DNA of 64,000 nucleotides from Silene conica (GCA_029255685.2 CM055311.2:58859048-58923047); one strand, 5' to 3'; shown: positions 1 to 12,605, counted from the first letter of the stretch. Numbers and translations: made by a program. Notes: generated by a model not told the origin, from the sequence alone.

Positions 1-1018
1 AGGAATAAATAATTGTCTTATGAGATAATTATTTATTACTAAAATAAACTAAGGATTTTTATATGATCTTTATTGTCAAATATATATAATCTAGATAAAG
101 TTTGTTTCGATTTTTGGAAACGTGTGATATGCCACATTACCATAAATCGTATAGGGTTTATTTAAATAAATATTATGTATTTATTTAATGTCCTAAACAA
201 ACTAAGATTATATTATGGTAATATATTTTATTATCTTTGACATGGTTTAGGAAGTTGATTTAATAAGAATACTAATTGTTTATTATATAAAGATCTTTCC
301 TAAATATGAATTAGGAAATTGATTCCTTATACAATACATATAGTATATTATTAAATCTTTCCTAAATATATTAAGATTAGATTTAAGGTAGTATTACTAA
401 AAGACTAGTATTCTAGTTTAAGTAATATTCCTAAATCATCTAGGGTTTGAATTACCTAGATACATATTCTATATAAATAGACTACCATTATACATTAAAA
501 CATACGAAACACACACACACATATACACGTATATCGAGAGAGAAAAACCGCCGTTCATATTCTTCAAGTTCGAGCTTTTCATTGTCATATCCGATTCAAG
601 ATTCAAGTGCTCAAGCATTGATCTTATTCGTTCAAGATTGTGACACCAAGAAAACATTGAAGACTTTATCTTATTAACGTAAGATAGAACGAGTATTTAG
701 CGGTACTCATTGTAAGACAAATATTTAACGTTATTTGTCGTAGCTAGATATTTAACGGTATCTAGATTGAGTTGTGACTAACATCAAAGTCGCACGAGTA
801 GGGTTGATAAAATTGTAATCCAGAGTTGGTACTAATTTTATTAATCGAGAATAGTGGACGTAGGTCTCAGAGTGTGAGACTGAACCACTTCAAAAATATT
901 GTGTCTCTCTTTATTATTTGCTCTACTCAAAGATCATCATACAACCATACACGCTTCGAAGAAGATTTAAAAAGAAGGCATACTCAATTCACCCCCCCCC
1001 CCTTCTTGAGTATATCAT
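1..1018 (+). repeat. Copia-type LTR, 3' part
   Basis: The stretch reads like the right part of a Ty1/Copia LTR on the plus strand. A TATA-like box (tctatataaata) lies near 470-481. A transcribed region follows, with a GTGGACGTAGG-type segment at about 852-863. The end is a run of ten cytosines followed by a CTTGAGT stretch, a layout common at the 3' end of plant Copia LTRs. It appears to stop near TATCA at about 1018, where chromovirus LTR sequence begins. The left end lies outside the window, so a solo LTR and the 3' LTR of a full element cannot be told apart. Confidence 0.55.
470..481 (+). promoter_or_regulatory. TATA-like box of the Copia-type LTR
   Basis: The sequence tctatataaata sits upstream of a CA repeat and a GAGAGAGAAA leader, which is the usual order of U3, TATA and leader in a plant LTR. 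No transcript evidence is available. Confidence 0.5.
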
Positions 1019-1029
1019 ATCAATAGACT

Positions 1030-2432
1030 CTTCAACCGTGACCAGCCACCTCTATCCACCGTGATTACCACCCCTGACATCACCCCACTACCACCTGTTC
1101 ACACGCAAAGACCCATACAAAAACATAACACACAGACCCATCTAAAACACGCATTAAACTATACTACAGAAACTCATGTAAAAACGCATCCTAGCAACTT
1201 CTTCCCAGACACCGTGTTAAACACCCTCAAAGACGGTCTCCGAAAACCAAAGATTCTCAACTAGTGGTCTACATATGTTCACTATACGACTTAGTGCAAA
1301 ATTATGCAAAGACAACAAGGATTAGTCGTGCTATACTCATATAAACATGTGACGGAAAACTATAAAATACACAGAGATTATCAGGTCTGGTTCATAGCCT
1401 CTCCTCCCTTCCAGCTTCCATGAGTCTAGGACCTGTCATTCTACTCCCCAATAAATTGGATCAACACAGACACATACAAACACACAGGGTCAACACGAGG
1501 TTGAGTAGGTAATATAATAAAGACATGAAATAATGCAATACAAATCTCCTCCATCTCCACATCATTCACTTCCCCACTTCACCTCCAACACACCACACCT
1601 CCCTGACATCCCCTTTTTAACCCCTTATACCACCGTGACCAGCCACCCCTATCCACCGTGACTACCACCCCTGACATCACCCCACTACCACCTGTTCACA
1701 CGCAAAGACCCATACAAAAACATAACACACAGACCCATCTAAAACACGCATTAAACTATACTACATAAACTCATGTAAAAACGCATCCTAGCAACTCCTT
1801 CCCAGACACCGTGTTAAACACCCTCAAACACGGTCTCCGACAACCAACGATCCTCAACTAGTGGCCTACATATGTTCACTATACGACTTAGTGCAAAATT
1901 ATGCAAAGATAACAAGGATTAGTCGTGCTATACTCATATAAACATGTGACGAAAAACTATAAAATACACAGATTATCAGCGTGGTAAACATACCAGATTC
2001 ACGACCAATTCGAACCACCCTAAGCTAGTGTATAACCACCGTGAATGACTCCCTCTTCTTCCCTGACGTGGCGGCTAGGTTTTTGTGTTTTGAGATCTGT
2101 GTTTTTGAGTAGGGTTTAGGGTATACAGTAGCCTAAATAAGGCGGCAGGGAAACAGAGGTCTGTTGTGTTTACCTACTTCGTACGTGGTAGTTTTACACG
2201 CAAAACGAGGCCTATGGCCATGCTACCACAGGTCCTAGGTTTGAGCCACACTAACACCACACTACTATTATTATCATTTGATGGCTAGGTTCCCATTTCG
2301 AATCCCACCAAAGTCCAAAATGCTAATCATTATACGAGTATACACAAGCTTATTAAATGAACAATTTATAAATAATTATATCGTCTACCCTTAAAATTAT
2401 TATATTTAATAATAATAATACGGGTTATTACA
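1030..2432 (-). repeat. Rearranged 3' LTR of the Tekay-type chromovirus
   Basis: On the minus strand this LTR begins TGTAATAACCCG at 2432, directly after the polypurine tract. It pairs with the LTR at 7707-9955 but is scrambled. Block 1036-1383 matches 9151-9500, block 1384-1603 matches about 7939-8157, and block 1604-2432 matches 9121-9955. A stretch equivalent to 8158-9120 is missing, and the block at 1036-1383 is a second copy of 1634-1979. The junctions share only a few bases (CAG near 1382, CTCCC near 1603), which suggests illegitimate recombination. The terminal TGTAACACC part seen at 7707 is lost against the Copia LTR. Confidence 0.8.
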
Positions 2433-2448
2433 GTCTTCCCCCTTAAAA
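2433..2448 (-). other. Polypurine tract of the Tekay-type element
   Basis: On the minus strand the sequence TTTTAAGGGGGAAGAC ends exactly where the LTR starts with TGTAATAACC. This is the expected place and composition for the plus-strand DNA primer of an LTR retrotransposon. Confidence 0.8.
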
Positions 2449-2558
2449 TGAATTTCGTCCCGAAGTTCGCCTACCCAAACACGACTTAAAAGCTGCTAAA
2501 ACACTGAGTATTACAGTCTACCCCACTAAAAAAAAGAGTTACGTCCTCGTAACTTACC

Positions 2559-3165
2559 TCAAACAAACAGTTGCGGGTAACGCTCCCTCATGGAGGCCTC
2601 AGCCTCCCAAGTAGCTTCCTCCATGTTGTGATTGGTCCACAATACCTTTACTAACGCTGTTTCTCCATTCCGAGTCTTTCGAATCTTCCTATCCAGAATC
2701 TCCTTTGGGATCTCAACATAGGCAAGTTGTTCATCTACCTCAATTACCTCATGGCTCAACACGTATGAGGGATCACTCACATACTTCCTTAATTGGGACA
2801 CATAGAACACATTATGGACCTTGGATAGGGCTGGAGGTAAAGCTAACCGATACGCCACCTCCCCAACCCTGTCCAAGACCTCAAATGGTCCAATAAACTT
2901 TTGGCTCAGTTTGCCACGCTTTCCGAACCTCATTACACCCTTCCTTGGAGATACCTTCAGGAGTACCTTCTCGCCTGCCTCAAATGAAATGTCACTCCTC
3001 TTGAGATCTGCATAACTCTTCTGTCTATCCTGGGGAGCTCTCATTTTCTGTCGTATTATCTGAACTTGCTCAACCATCTCTTGAATCATCTCGGGACCCT
3101 AAACCACAGCATCAGCTCGATCATCCCAACAAACAGGACTCCGACACCTCCTCCCGTACAACGCC
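2559..3165 (-). pseudogene. Integrase C-terminus and chromodomain (Tekay/Del-type)
   Basis: This is the last part of Pol. The C-terminal integrase segment contains GPFEVLDRVGEVAYRLALP, the usual GPF/Y region. A chromodomain follows (EILDRKIRKTRNGET, VKVLW, EEATWEAE), with the acidic and aromatic pattern of Tekay/Del-type chromodomains, which are thought to steer integration towards heterochromatin. An in-frame TAG lies at 3099-3101, and a frame break of four extra bases lies near 3178-3184. The reading frame ends at 2559, about 110 bases before the polypurine tract. The product cannot be made as one protein. Confidence 0.85.
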
Positions 3166-3663
3166 TCAAATGGAGCCATATATACCAATGCTAGAGTGGT
3201 AGCTATTATTATACGAGAACTCGATCAACCCCAACCGTTCCTCCCATGATCCCCCGAACTCTAGCACACACGCTCTCAACATATCCTCCAAGGTCTGAAT
3301 GGTCCTCTCGGTCTGACCATCTGTAGCTGGAGGAAAAGCCGTACTCATCTTTAGTTGCGTGCCCAATGCGGACTGCAACTCTTGCCAAAACCTAGAGATA
3401 AATCTCGAGTCACGATCGGAAACAATATCTTTGGGAACGCCATGCAACTTGACCACGTTCTGCACGTAAGACTTTGCCAACTCAGCCTTACTCCAAGTAT
3501 CTTTCATTGGAATAAAGGGAGCGGACTTGGTCAGCCTATCCACTATCACCCAGATCATGTTGTGGCCCTTATGAGTTCGAGGCAACCCCACGATGAAGTC
3601 CATAGAAATATTCTCCCATTTCCATTCAGGTACATCCAGTGGTTGGATCTTTCCTTGAGGTCA
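3166..3663 (-). pseudogene. Integrase catalytic core (Tekay-type)
   Basis: The reading frame starts MDFIVGLPRT and runs through the core fold: WVIVDRLTKSAPFIP, then VSDRDSRFISRFWQEL, then FPPATDGQTERTIQ with the third acidic residue of the D,D-35-E set. These are the standard landmarks of gypsy integrase. An in-frame TGA at 3661-3663 separates it from the zinc-binding part upstream, and a 4-base frameshift near 3178-3184 breaks it from the C-terminus. Confidence 0.88.
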
Positions 3664-5234
3664 CTTGTGCTCACCTTTTACCCTCTGACACGTCAGACAC
3701 CGCGACACGAACTCGGCAACCTCCTTCTTCATATTGGGCCACCAAAATGTCTTCTTCAGGTCTTTGTATAATTTATCACCCCGTGGGTGAACGGAGTATG
3801 GCGTAGCATGAGCTTCAGTTAAGATTTTCTTTTTCAATTCATTATCCGGAATACACCATCTCCCACTGAATCTCAAGCTATCATCAGAATGGATACTGAA
3901 TTTGGACTCGGTCTCATTATCACTTCCCTCTATCATTCCTCGCCACTTCTGGATTCTCAAGTCTTCTTTTTGCAATTCTCTGATTTCTCCATACAATTCT
4001 GGCTCCACTGTCAGGTCACTAAGAGCATCCCCTTTTCGAATCATGTAAATTCCCATTTCTCCCAACTCACTATGCAGTCTTACCCTTGATCTGGCACTTT
4101 GCAATGGATGAACAAATTTTCTACTCAAGGCATCGGAAACCACATTAGCCTTGCCCTCATGGTAGACAATCTGCATATCGTAGTCACCAATCAACTCTAT
4201 CCACCTCCTTTGCCTCATATTCAATTCTCGCTGGGTATAAATATACTTCAAGCTTTTGGGGTCAGAAAACACCTTAAATGTGGCTCCGTAGAGGTAATGG
4301 CGCCACAGTTTCAGTGCAAAGACCAAGGCCCCCAACTCCAAATCATGGGTAGGATAATTCTCTTCGTAAGTCTTCAATTGACGGGAAGCATACGCTATCA
4401 CTCTTCCATTCTGCATTAATACACACCCCAGCCCATGTTTCGAAGCGTCGGTATAAAATTCAAAGTTATCACTTCCATCTGGCAAGGCAAGGATAGAAGC
4501 TGTTGTCAGACGTTCCTTAAGAGTTAAGAACGCCTTCTCACAACTCTCATCCCAAATGAAACGATTCTCCCTTCTCATTAATGACGTCAGCAGCTTGGCT
4601 AACTTCGAGATATCTTTGACAAACCTCATGTAGTACCCAGCTAATCCCAAGAAACTTCGGATCTCCCCCACATTCTTTGGGCTTTGCCACCTGGTCACAG
4701 CTTCGATCTTGCTAGGGTCCACAGACACCCCCTCCTTGGAAATCGCATGACCCAAGAAAGCAACTTTCTCCAACCAGAACTCGCACTTACTCAACTTTGC
4801 ATACAACCCATTCTCCTCTAGAGTTTTCAACACTGTTCTCAGGTGTTCTTCATGCTCTTCCTCGTTCCTTGAATACACTAAGATGTCGTCGATAAACACA
4901 ACCACAAACTTATCCAGGTACGGACTGAATACCCGGTTCATCAAATCCATGAACACTACTTGTGCATTAGTCAACCCGAACGGCATAACCACAAATTCGT
5001 AGTGGCCATACCTTGTTCTAAAAGCGGTCTTGGGAATATCCTCATCTCTAATCCTCAATTGGTGATAACCTGATCTCAGATCAATTTTTGAGAAAACTCC
5101 GGCGCCACTCAACTGGTCGAACAGATCATCAATTATAGGCAAAGGGTAACGGTTCTTAACGGTCACATTGTTCAGCTCCCGATAGTCAACGCAAAGCCTC
5201 AAACTCCCATCTTTCTTCTTTACAAACAGCACTG
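3664..5234 (-). pseudogene. Reverse transcriptase, RNase H and integrase zinc domain (Tekay-type)
   Basis: This 523-codon block is the longest open part of Pol. The reverse transcriptase shows [11 protein letters not shown], then GYHQL, then the catalytic [11 protein letters not shown] near residue 115. RNase H follows ([14 protein letters not shown], then [21 protein letters not shown]). The integrase zinc-binding HHCC set ends the block (H-P-Y-S-V-H, then CLTCQ). A one-base loss near 5234 throws it out of frame with the protease block upstream, and a TGA at 3661-3663 closes it. The catalytic residues are present, but without a continuous frame the protein is dead. Confidence 0.92.
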
Positions 5235-6263
5235 GGCTCCCCAGGGTGACACACTAGGCCGGCTGAATCCCTTTTCAGCCAATTCATCCAACTGCTTTTT
5301 CAATTCTTCCATCTCCTTTGGTCCCATACGGTAAGGTGATTTTGATATTGGTCCTGCTCTTGGCTTGAGATCGATAGAAAAGTCGATCTCTCTCCTAGGT
5401 GGAAATCCTGACACATCGTCCCGGAACACCCCCTCAAACTCCCTTACTACAGGTATCTCGCTAACACTCGGAGTCTTCGCCTCACAATTCCACATTTGAC
5501 ACAAGATCAAACTATCCCCCTTTCTCAGACTAGACTTAAGGGTATTAACAGATATGAACTTGACCTTAGGTTTAACCACGAATCCCCTATAGGTCACTCT
5601 CACTCCCTTAGGTCCTCTCAGAGAAATATTTTTTTGGTAACAGTCAATATAAGCTCGATATTTTTCCAGCCAATCCATTCCCATAATTACCTCAAAGTCC
5701 CCCAGTGGAAATTCGATAAGATCACAATGGAAAACGACCTCCCCAATCTTGACGGGCACACTCCTATAGACTCTATTACAAGACACAGATTCCCCTGATG
5801 GTATTGTCACATCATCCTCAATCCAATCATAGATATCAAGCTCTAACATCCTAGCATGCTCTCTAGACACAAAAGAATGGGTAGCTCCGGAATCGAAGAG
5901 TACGAAAGTAGGTTGAAGGTTGACGAGAAAAGTACCAGTCACGACATGGCCATCATCCTTGGCAGCCTGTTTCTCCAGGGAAAAGAGTTTGCCACTGGTC
6001 TTCACTCCACTTTGGCTTGTAGTGGCTGCTCCTGACTGTTGGTTCACCTCGGCTCTGGTCTTCTGGTTGCTACCATTCCCGTTGTACTGGTTATGGTGGG
6101 AACGGTTTTGATAGTTGTTATAGCTCCTCTGGTAGTTGTTGCTAGTACCAGACCTTGAGTTTCCCCCATAACCCGACATAGGAGTACGATAACCTCCACT
6201 CCCCAAGGTATTCATGCGGGAACCACTATACCCCGTAGTTGGAGTACGGTAACCCCCAGATTG
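5220..6263 (-). pseudogene. Protease region and start of Pol (Tekay-type)
   Basis: The 331-codon frame begins with a low-complexity Gly/Tyr/Asn/Ser linker. The retropepsin-like domain follows, with the active-site triplet in FVLFDSGATHSFVS (near residue 108) and the closing VIMGMDWLEKY. It ends with the lead-in to reverse transcriptase (SPYRMGPKEMEELKKQL). The upstream border is an in-frame TAG at 6264-6266 and the downstream border is the frameshift near 5234. Gag, protease and Pol were probably one long frame in the ancestor. Confidence 0.88.
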
Positions 6264-7157
6264 CTAGCCTCTCGAAGATCGACACACTGCCTGCTTATGT
6301 CCCGTCTTTCCACACCCATAACACACTATACCCACGGAACTGGTTCCCGAACCCCCACTCTTGTAGTTACCTCCACTCTGGTTCCTTGCACTTGTTGAGG
6401 TAATTTTGGTAAAGTAACCACTGTACCTATTTGAATTCTGCTTTTTCGACCCTGAATTTTCACCCAAGGCCTCCGTCTTCCTCTTATCACTCCTTGTCTT
6501 CTTTTATTCCCTTTTCATGTCAGCAAGCCTCTCAGCTGCCCCAGCCCGCAAATAGATATCACGAACTGTAGTGGGTGGTGCAGCGATAAGTCTCTTCTTG
6601 ACAGTAATAGTTAACCCCCTCTCGAACTTCATGGCAAGCATTGCCTCATCCATCCCCATTTCTCCCACATGGCTCAGTAGCTGAAGAAACTTCCTGTAGT
6701 AGACCTCCACGGTCATCTCATCAGTCATTCGAAAGAGTTCAAATTCCTCCTTTGGCTTGCTCTTTTGAAATTCAGGTAGAAAGACTTCGAACATGATCCT
6801 CTTAAATGCGACCCATTCCACGTGGTTGATTCCATCCTCGATAGTTGCTTCTCAAATTTCTCCCTTGTTCCCAGTCCACCAATCACTAGCCATCCCACTC
6901 AAATAATGTGCCGCTTGATCTACCCTCAGCTCCCCCGGACAGTCTATCAGCTCGAACAAGTTGCTGAACTCCCGACACCATTCCCCGAGTAGGTGAGGTT
7001 CTCCCTCCCCGGTGAATTGAGTAGGGTTGTGCCTCGCGATGATAGTGCTCATCTTAGCAGAGTCCATGCGTTTGGCCTTTAAGGCCTCATTCTCAGCTAT
7101 CAATCGGTCTAGCTCCTCTTGAGTGATGTTAGCTACGTTATTCCTTCTTGGAGGCAT
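6264..7157 (-). pseudogene. Gag of the Tekay-type element, broken by stops
   Basis: Gag starts at the ATG at 7157 (MPPRRNNVANITQEELDRL). The retrotransposon gag domain follows (WWTGN, then FKRIMFEVFLPEFQKSKPKEEF). A CCHC zinc knuckle of the form C-x2-C-x4-H-x4-C lies near 6284-6325 (CYGCGKTGHKQAVC). Three in-frame stops break it: TGA at 6852-6854, TAA at 6504-6506 and TAG at 6264-6266. The parts on either side of each stop stay in the same frame, so these are point lesions and not rearrangements. Confidence 0.88.
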
Positions 7158-7691
7158 TCTATAACATACAAGGAAAAGATGAGTCCCGGTTTTAAGTATG
7201 GGTACTCATTCAGATTAAGGCCATATCCTTTAAGCATTAGGTTACATATGCGACTAATATATATTAATAGTACTTTCTTACACATGGCTCAGGGATCACA
7301 TAACCGCATATCATTAGACATGACATAGCTATTAATATAATACTGATTATCGCATGTATCCACATTGTTATGTACTCTATGTAAAACAACCACATAATTC
7401 TTATATGCATACTCTTTCTTTCATATTCATGCCATTCATATAACAGAAGGATTCTTATAACCCCTTATCATGCTTTACCACAAATTCCCATCATTTCCTA
7501 TTCTACCCTTTTTCGCTCGTATTCACTCAAGGTATCCGGGTAAAACTGAGAGGGCCTATGGTTTAGTGTGAGGGGGCCCCAGACTCATACTTCCCCTTTA
7601 GTGTGCTCCTAACAGTTCTATCCCGAGGTTCATTTTATTTAGACTATTCCTACATTTATTGGGTTCATTAGGTTAGGCCTGAGGATCGTTC
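7158..7691 (-). other. Untranslated leader of the Tekay-type element
   Basis: This is the 534 bases between the primer binding site and the gag start codon. I see no coding potential and no inserted element. A long leader between the primer site and gag is normal for these elements and would hold the packaging signal, but I cannot point to one. Confidence 0.6.
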
Positions 7692-7703
7692 GCTCTGATA
7701 CCA
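7692..7703 (-). other. Primer binding site, tRNA-Met type
   Basis: On the minus strand TGGTATCAGAGC lies three bases after the end of the 5' LTR (…GTTACA, then AAG). This is the classic complement to the 3' end of initiator tRNA-Met used by chromoviruses and Copia elements. Confidence 0.88.
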
Positions 7704-7706
7704 CTT

Positions 7707-8652
7707 TGTAACACCCCCATTTATTTAGGGACCTGGACTAGGTTTCCCAAATAACCAAGGGTGTTACCATCTCGGATAACTGAGGTAGTAGATAACAAAT
7801 CGAAGGAACGCAGTACTTTATTGAGTAATTTAAATATCCAAAACAAGTAGTCTCCAAAACTAATACAACTGTCTCATAACTAAAACAAAAGTCTAGACAA
7901 AGTGAAAGGCTAAGTAACGTGAACTAGTACTAAACAGGTCTGGTTCATAGCCTCTCCTCCCTTCCAGCTTCCACGAGTCTAGGACCTGTCATTCTGCTCC
8001 CCAATAAATTGGATCAACACAGACACATACAAACACACAGGATCAACACGAGGTTGAGTAGGTAATATAATAAAGACATGAAATAATGCAATATAAATCT
8101 CCTCCATCTCCACATCATTCACTTCCCCACTTCACCTCCAACACACCACACCTCCCATGGCCATATCACAAGTCCCTTATCACAAGACCCATATCACAAG
8201 ACCCATTTCACAAGCTCCATTCTCCACAATAATCAATAATGAACAATCCATCACATTATATATTTGTAATTAAATATATCGTTCATATAATGAGTAGCCT
8301 CATGTCACGACCCAATCACAGACATAAATATCCCCTACCTCGAAACTGCAGAAGGCAATGACAAATGAACAACTGCTACTAGAAGTGTTCCACGCGGAAA
8401 CTGCCACCTAAACATATATTGTATAATTAAGAACTCCCTAGATCTCGTAATATAAGTACGTATTCTATTTATAGTAACTTCCTTAAAAGGAAAGTTTCCT
8501 ACAAACGACATTACCCAAAATAGTAACCTTCCAAAAATGGTAACTTTCCAAAGTAGGTAACTTTCTAAAAGAAATTCAAAATATCTTTCATAAACACATA
8601 ACTTCTAACCCAAAATAAACATTAGCAATAATAATAATTAATAACAATAAAG

Positions 8653-8699
<47 letters not shown>

Positions 8700-9955
8700 T
8701 GAACACCAAAACAAAGACCAAAACACCACTACCCGTGACCTCTAACCCGTGTAACAAACAATCCCATAACCACCGTAACATGCCCCAACCACCACCAACA
8801 ACCACCGACACCTGTACCCAGAACCACCCTCCACGACTACAACCACCAGCAACCTACTCGTCGGCCGCCGGTGAGTAGAACCAGGGCCCAGACCAGGCCT
8901 GGTTCCTCACCCATGACACCTGACCATACTGACTTTGACCGCCCTTCGACACTAACTCCGTCGCAGCCAACACCCGACTCGACCACCAGGACCCTTCCTT
9001 GACTCTAGACTCGTAAGGCACGGTGGTAACATCGTGTCGACCTCCCTCGAGTCAACGATATTATCACCCCCAACATCCCTGTACACGTACCATAAACCCA
9101 GAACAGTAAAAAAAACGCATCCCTGACATCCCCTTTTTAACCCCTTATGCCACCGTGACCAGCCACCCCTATCCACCGTGACTACCACTCCTGACATCAC
9201 CCCACTACCACCTGTTCACACGCAAAGACCCATACAAAAACATAACACACAGACCCATCTAAAACACGCATTAAACTATACTACAGAAACTCATGTAAAA
9301 ATGCATCCTAGCAACCCCTTCCCAGACACCGTGTTAAACACTCTCAAAGACGGTCTCCGACAACCAACGATCCTCAACTAGTGGTCTACATATGTTCACT
9401 ATACGACTTAGTGCAAAATTATGCAAAGACAACAAGGATTAGTCGTGCTATACTCATATAAACATGTGACGAAAAACTATAAAATACACAGAGATTATTA
9501 GCGTGGTAAGCATACCAGATTCGCGGCTAATTAGAACCACCCTAAGCTAGTGTATAACCACCGTGAATGACTACCTCTTCTTCCCTGACGTGGCAGCTAG
9601 GTTTTTGTTTTTTGAGATCTGTGTTTTTGAGTAGGGTTTAGGTTAAACAGTAACCTAAATAAGGCGGCAGGGAAACAGAGGTCTGCTGTGTTTACCTACT
9701 TCGTACGTGGGCGGTAGTTTTACACGCAAAACGAGGCCCATGGCCATGCTACCACAGGTCCTAGGTTCGAGCCACACTAACACCACACTATTATTATCAT
9801 TTGAGGGCTAGGTTCCCATTTCGAATCCCACCGAAGTCCAAAACACTTATCATTATACGAGTATACACAAGCTTATTAAACGAACAATTTATAAATAATT
9901 ATATCGTCTACCCATAAAATTATCATATTTAATAATAATAATACGAGTTATTACA
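7707..9955 (-). repeat. 5' LTR of the Tekay-type chromovirus
   Basis: This is a 2,249-bp LTR bounded by TG...CA: on the minus strand it runs from TGTAATAACTCG at 9955 to ...GTGTTACA at 7707. The primer binding site touches its inner end. It contains an (ATA)n microsatellite at 8652-8699 and a region related to the left LTR. The flank after 9955 is ATAGA. The matching flank on the other side is lost, so no target-site duplication can be shown. Confidence 0.9.
8652..8699. repeat. (ATA)n microsatellite inside the LTR
   Basis: About 16 copies of ATA run without interruption inside the 5' LTR of the chromovirus. The left LTR lacks this region altogether. Confidence 0.95.
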
Positions 9956-10217
9956 ATAGAATAGTGTAAATAATGATAGAACATGAGCTAAAATGGGGAT
10001 GAAAAGTATATAAAAATAGAGCATATCAACTAGAGACTAATAACCCTGCGCTGCGCATCCAGAATCTGCTCCATAAACTTCCTTATAATAAAATCCTCAA
10101 CTCAGTTATACACCTTAATTTCAGAATTGAGAAACATTCAGGCCGCAACAGATTTATCGAAACGCTGCCAAAAACTGATGATAAACAAATAGAAAAGCAA
10201 CCACAACTAGGACTTAC

Positions 10218-10279
10218 ATAAAGATCAACAAGTTTCTGAAGTTCAAGTTGAATGTTTCCTAGCATCAACAAGGCCTTTT
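10218..10279 (-). pseudogene. Isolated exon with intact splice borders (unidentified host gene)
   Basis: On the minus strand a tctgcag acceptor is followed by 62 bases reading KALLMLGNIQLELQKLVDLY, then a GTAAGT donor. The helical ELQKLVDLY pattern recalls a BAR-like exon of plant hydroxyproline-rich family proteins, but I hold that name loosely. No neighbouring exon of the same gene is visible. It lies 240 bases downstream, on the same strand, of aspartic proteinase exons from a different gene, so it looks like a captured fragment. Confidence 0.5.
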
Positions 10280-10519
10280 CTGCAGATATTATTAAGACGC
10301 TAATCACCCACCACATTCAGGCCACAACAAATTTATCACAATATATAGCCATCAATAGAAAATTAATTGCTCAAGGTGGAAGAACTCCCTCTCCATCATC
10401 AGATTCAGATGTCAAGCAACCAAAAAACTCACCATTGAAAATAACAATGTTAAAATTTCTTTTTGGATAAAAGTAAAACAAATTCACTAGAAACAATGTT
10501 TCAGATTTAGCCGTTGGCT

Positions 10520-10750
<231 letters not shown>

Positions 10751-11403
10751 CAATAATAGTAATTCAATCCATAAACCCAAACTGATAAAAAATAGAAATT
10801 AAGTGACAAATTGAATGAATTGGTCAAAAATCGTGTCACAAGGTTGATCCTAGATAAAGTAGCTAAAATCCCCCCCTCCTTATCAGACTATAAAAAATTG
10901 AATGATGATGTAAGAATTCATATGCAATACCAAAACATTAGATTTTCGGTGACACATAATCATGAAACAGCTTAGCAAAGAAGGAATTGTTGTATACAGT
11001 TGTTGCCTGGTTATTGTTAGCGTTTTTGTTTTGTTTTCTACGTTAAGACAAATAGTCCCACATACAATATATTATTTTGTTTCTTTCAACCACAGAAGAA
11101 TCTGAAAACAAAAGACCAAGTAAAATGCATCAGCTAGAGTAACAGTACACACCCGCTTTTACCAAGACACAACACTTAACAAAAGAACACATGAAAGTCA
11201 TCATTGACTCCCAAGTCACTAACCCAATGAGGCTAAGCAAGTCAGCAAGTCCAGGACTATCTATTCAAAAATAAATTATATTTGAAAGATTAAGTAGAGG
11301 AATTATTAGCCCGAGATGACATCTTTGATATCAACTCACGTTTGAACGAGACCAAGGTCTAAGACATCGCCATCAATTTGAAACATTTTATCAGGACTTA
11401 CAA
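10751..11403. other. Non-coding stretch; possible further exon at its right end
   Basis: This AT-rich stretch has no convincing ORF. On the minus strand around 11340-11408 a frame reads DKMFQIDGDVLDLGLVQ and runs into a GTGAGT donor, so another captured exon is possible. The stretch was cut by insertion of E1 at 11408/43006, so the donor sequence continues after 43005. Confidence 0.35.
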
Positions 11404-11542
11404 CTGGCTGATGCGTGATATTAAGTAGTCGGTTCTCACGATCAAACAATATTTATAAACCCGATATAAAGTAGTATAATAGGGTTATCGTTCGCAAGGA
11501 TGGTGGGGATAATTGCTTAGTTATGTTCTAGTCTAAGTCTAA

Positions 11543-11934
11543 GTCGGGGGTAATAGGTTTAGTGAAGTGATTAACAACTAATAAACAAGTAATAAATCTA
11601 AGATGTGAATTCAATTAAAGGTAAAATAGGGTGTCGGGGGTCACTAAGATGCGTAGACGAAATACACTAGAAAATCAACTAGATGGTCTCAAGCAAATGG
11701 TCTCGGTAAGTCTCGTCTCTCGAGTCGACTCAACCTAGGTCGGGGGTAATAGGTTTAGTGAAGTGATTAACAACTAATAAACAAGTAATAAATCTAAGAT
11801 GTGAATTCAATTAAAGGTAAAATAGGGTGTCGGGGGTCACTAAGATGCGTAGACGAAATACACTAGAAAATCAACTAGATGGTCTCAAGCAAATGGTCTC
11901 GGTAAGTCTCGTCTCTCGAGTCGACTCAACCTAG
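11543..11934. repeat. Perfect 196-bp tandem duplication
   Basis: The segment starting GTCGGGGGTAATAGG occurs at 11543 and again at 11739, and by eye I find no differences between the copies. The other LTR of E1 has a single copy, so the duplication arose after insertion or was not transmitted to both LTRs. The absence of differences suggests it is recent. Confidence 0.95.
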
Positions 11935-12605
11935 GTCGGAATACCCTAGCTTTCGCTACAAATATACACAACCAACCCTCAAACATGCCAAAACAAACCC
12001 CCAACTGTCGCTAAGAGCAAGTCACGCTAAAATCAAGGCCCAACTTTCGTTGAAGCAAATCATCAAACACCTAGCATGCAATGAGTGAATAACCCTCTAC
12101 TCAAGAACAACTAATCTATAAACTAGCATAATCTTATCATCTAACAACTCCCAAGTTCCCCCCTAACCCTAGGTATAAGTCTACTCACACATAACTAAAG
12201 AAGACATGTAAACAAATGAGGAAATAGTGCTAAACATATTGAAATGAACAAAGGTAAAAAATTGAATAAAGAAAACTTATAGTAAATGCAATAACTAAGT
12301 AAAGAAGAAGAAAATTATACCAACAAATTGCATAAAGGCAAGAACTTTGATTACAAAGGAAGGATCTTCTCAAACCCTTCAAGTTACAACCAAAATCCTC
12401 TAGAACAAATACTAAAGAGAACTAATAAAGATTAACTAAGGAAAGATTATGATTAACTAAGAGATTAGATGAAGAACTAAGGAAAGATTAAGAATTTTAG
12501 GAGAGTTTTTGAAGCTAAGAGTATCTCAATGGAACAGTAAAAACCCTAGAAAAGGAAATAAAAGTTGCGTAAAAAGTGCGTAAAAATAAATGACACAAGT
12601 GCGGG

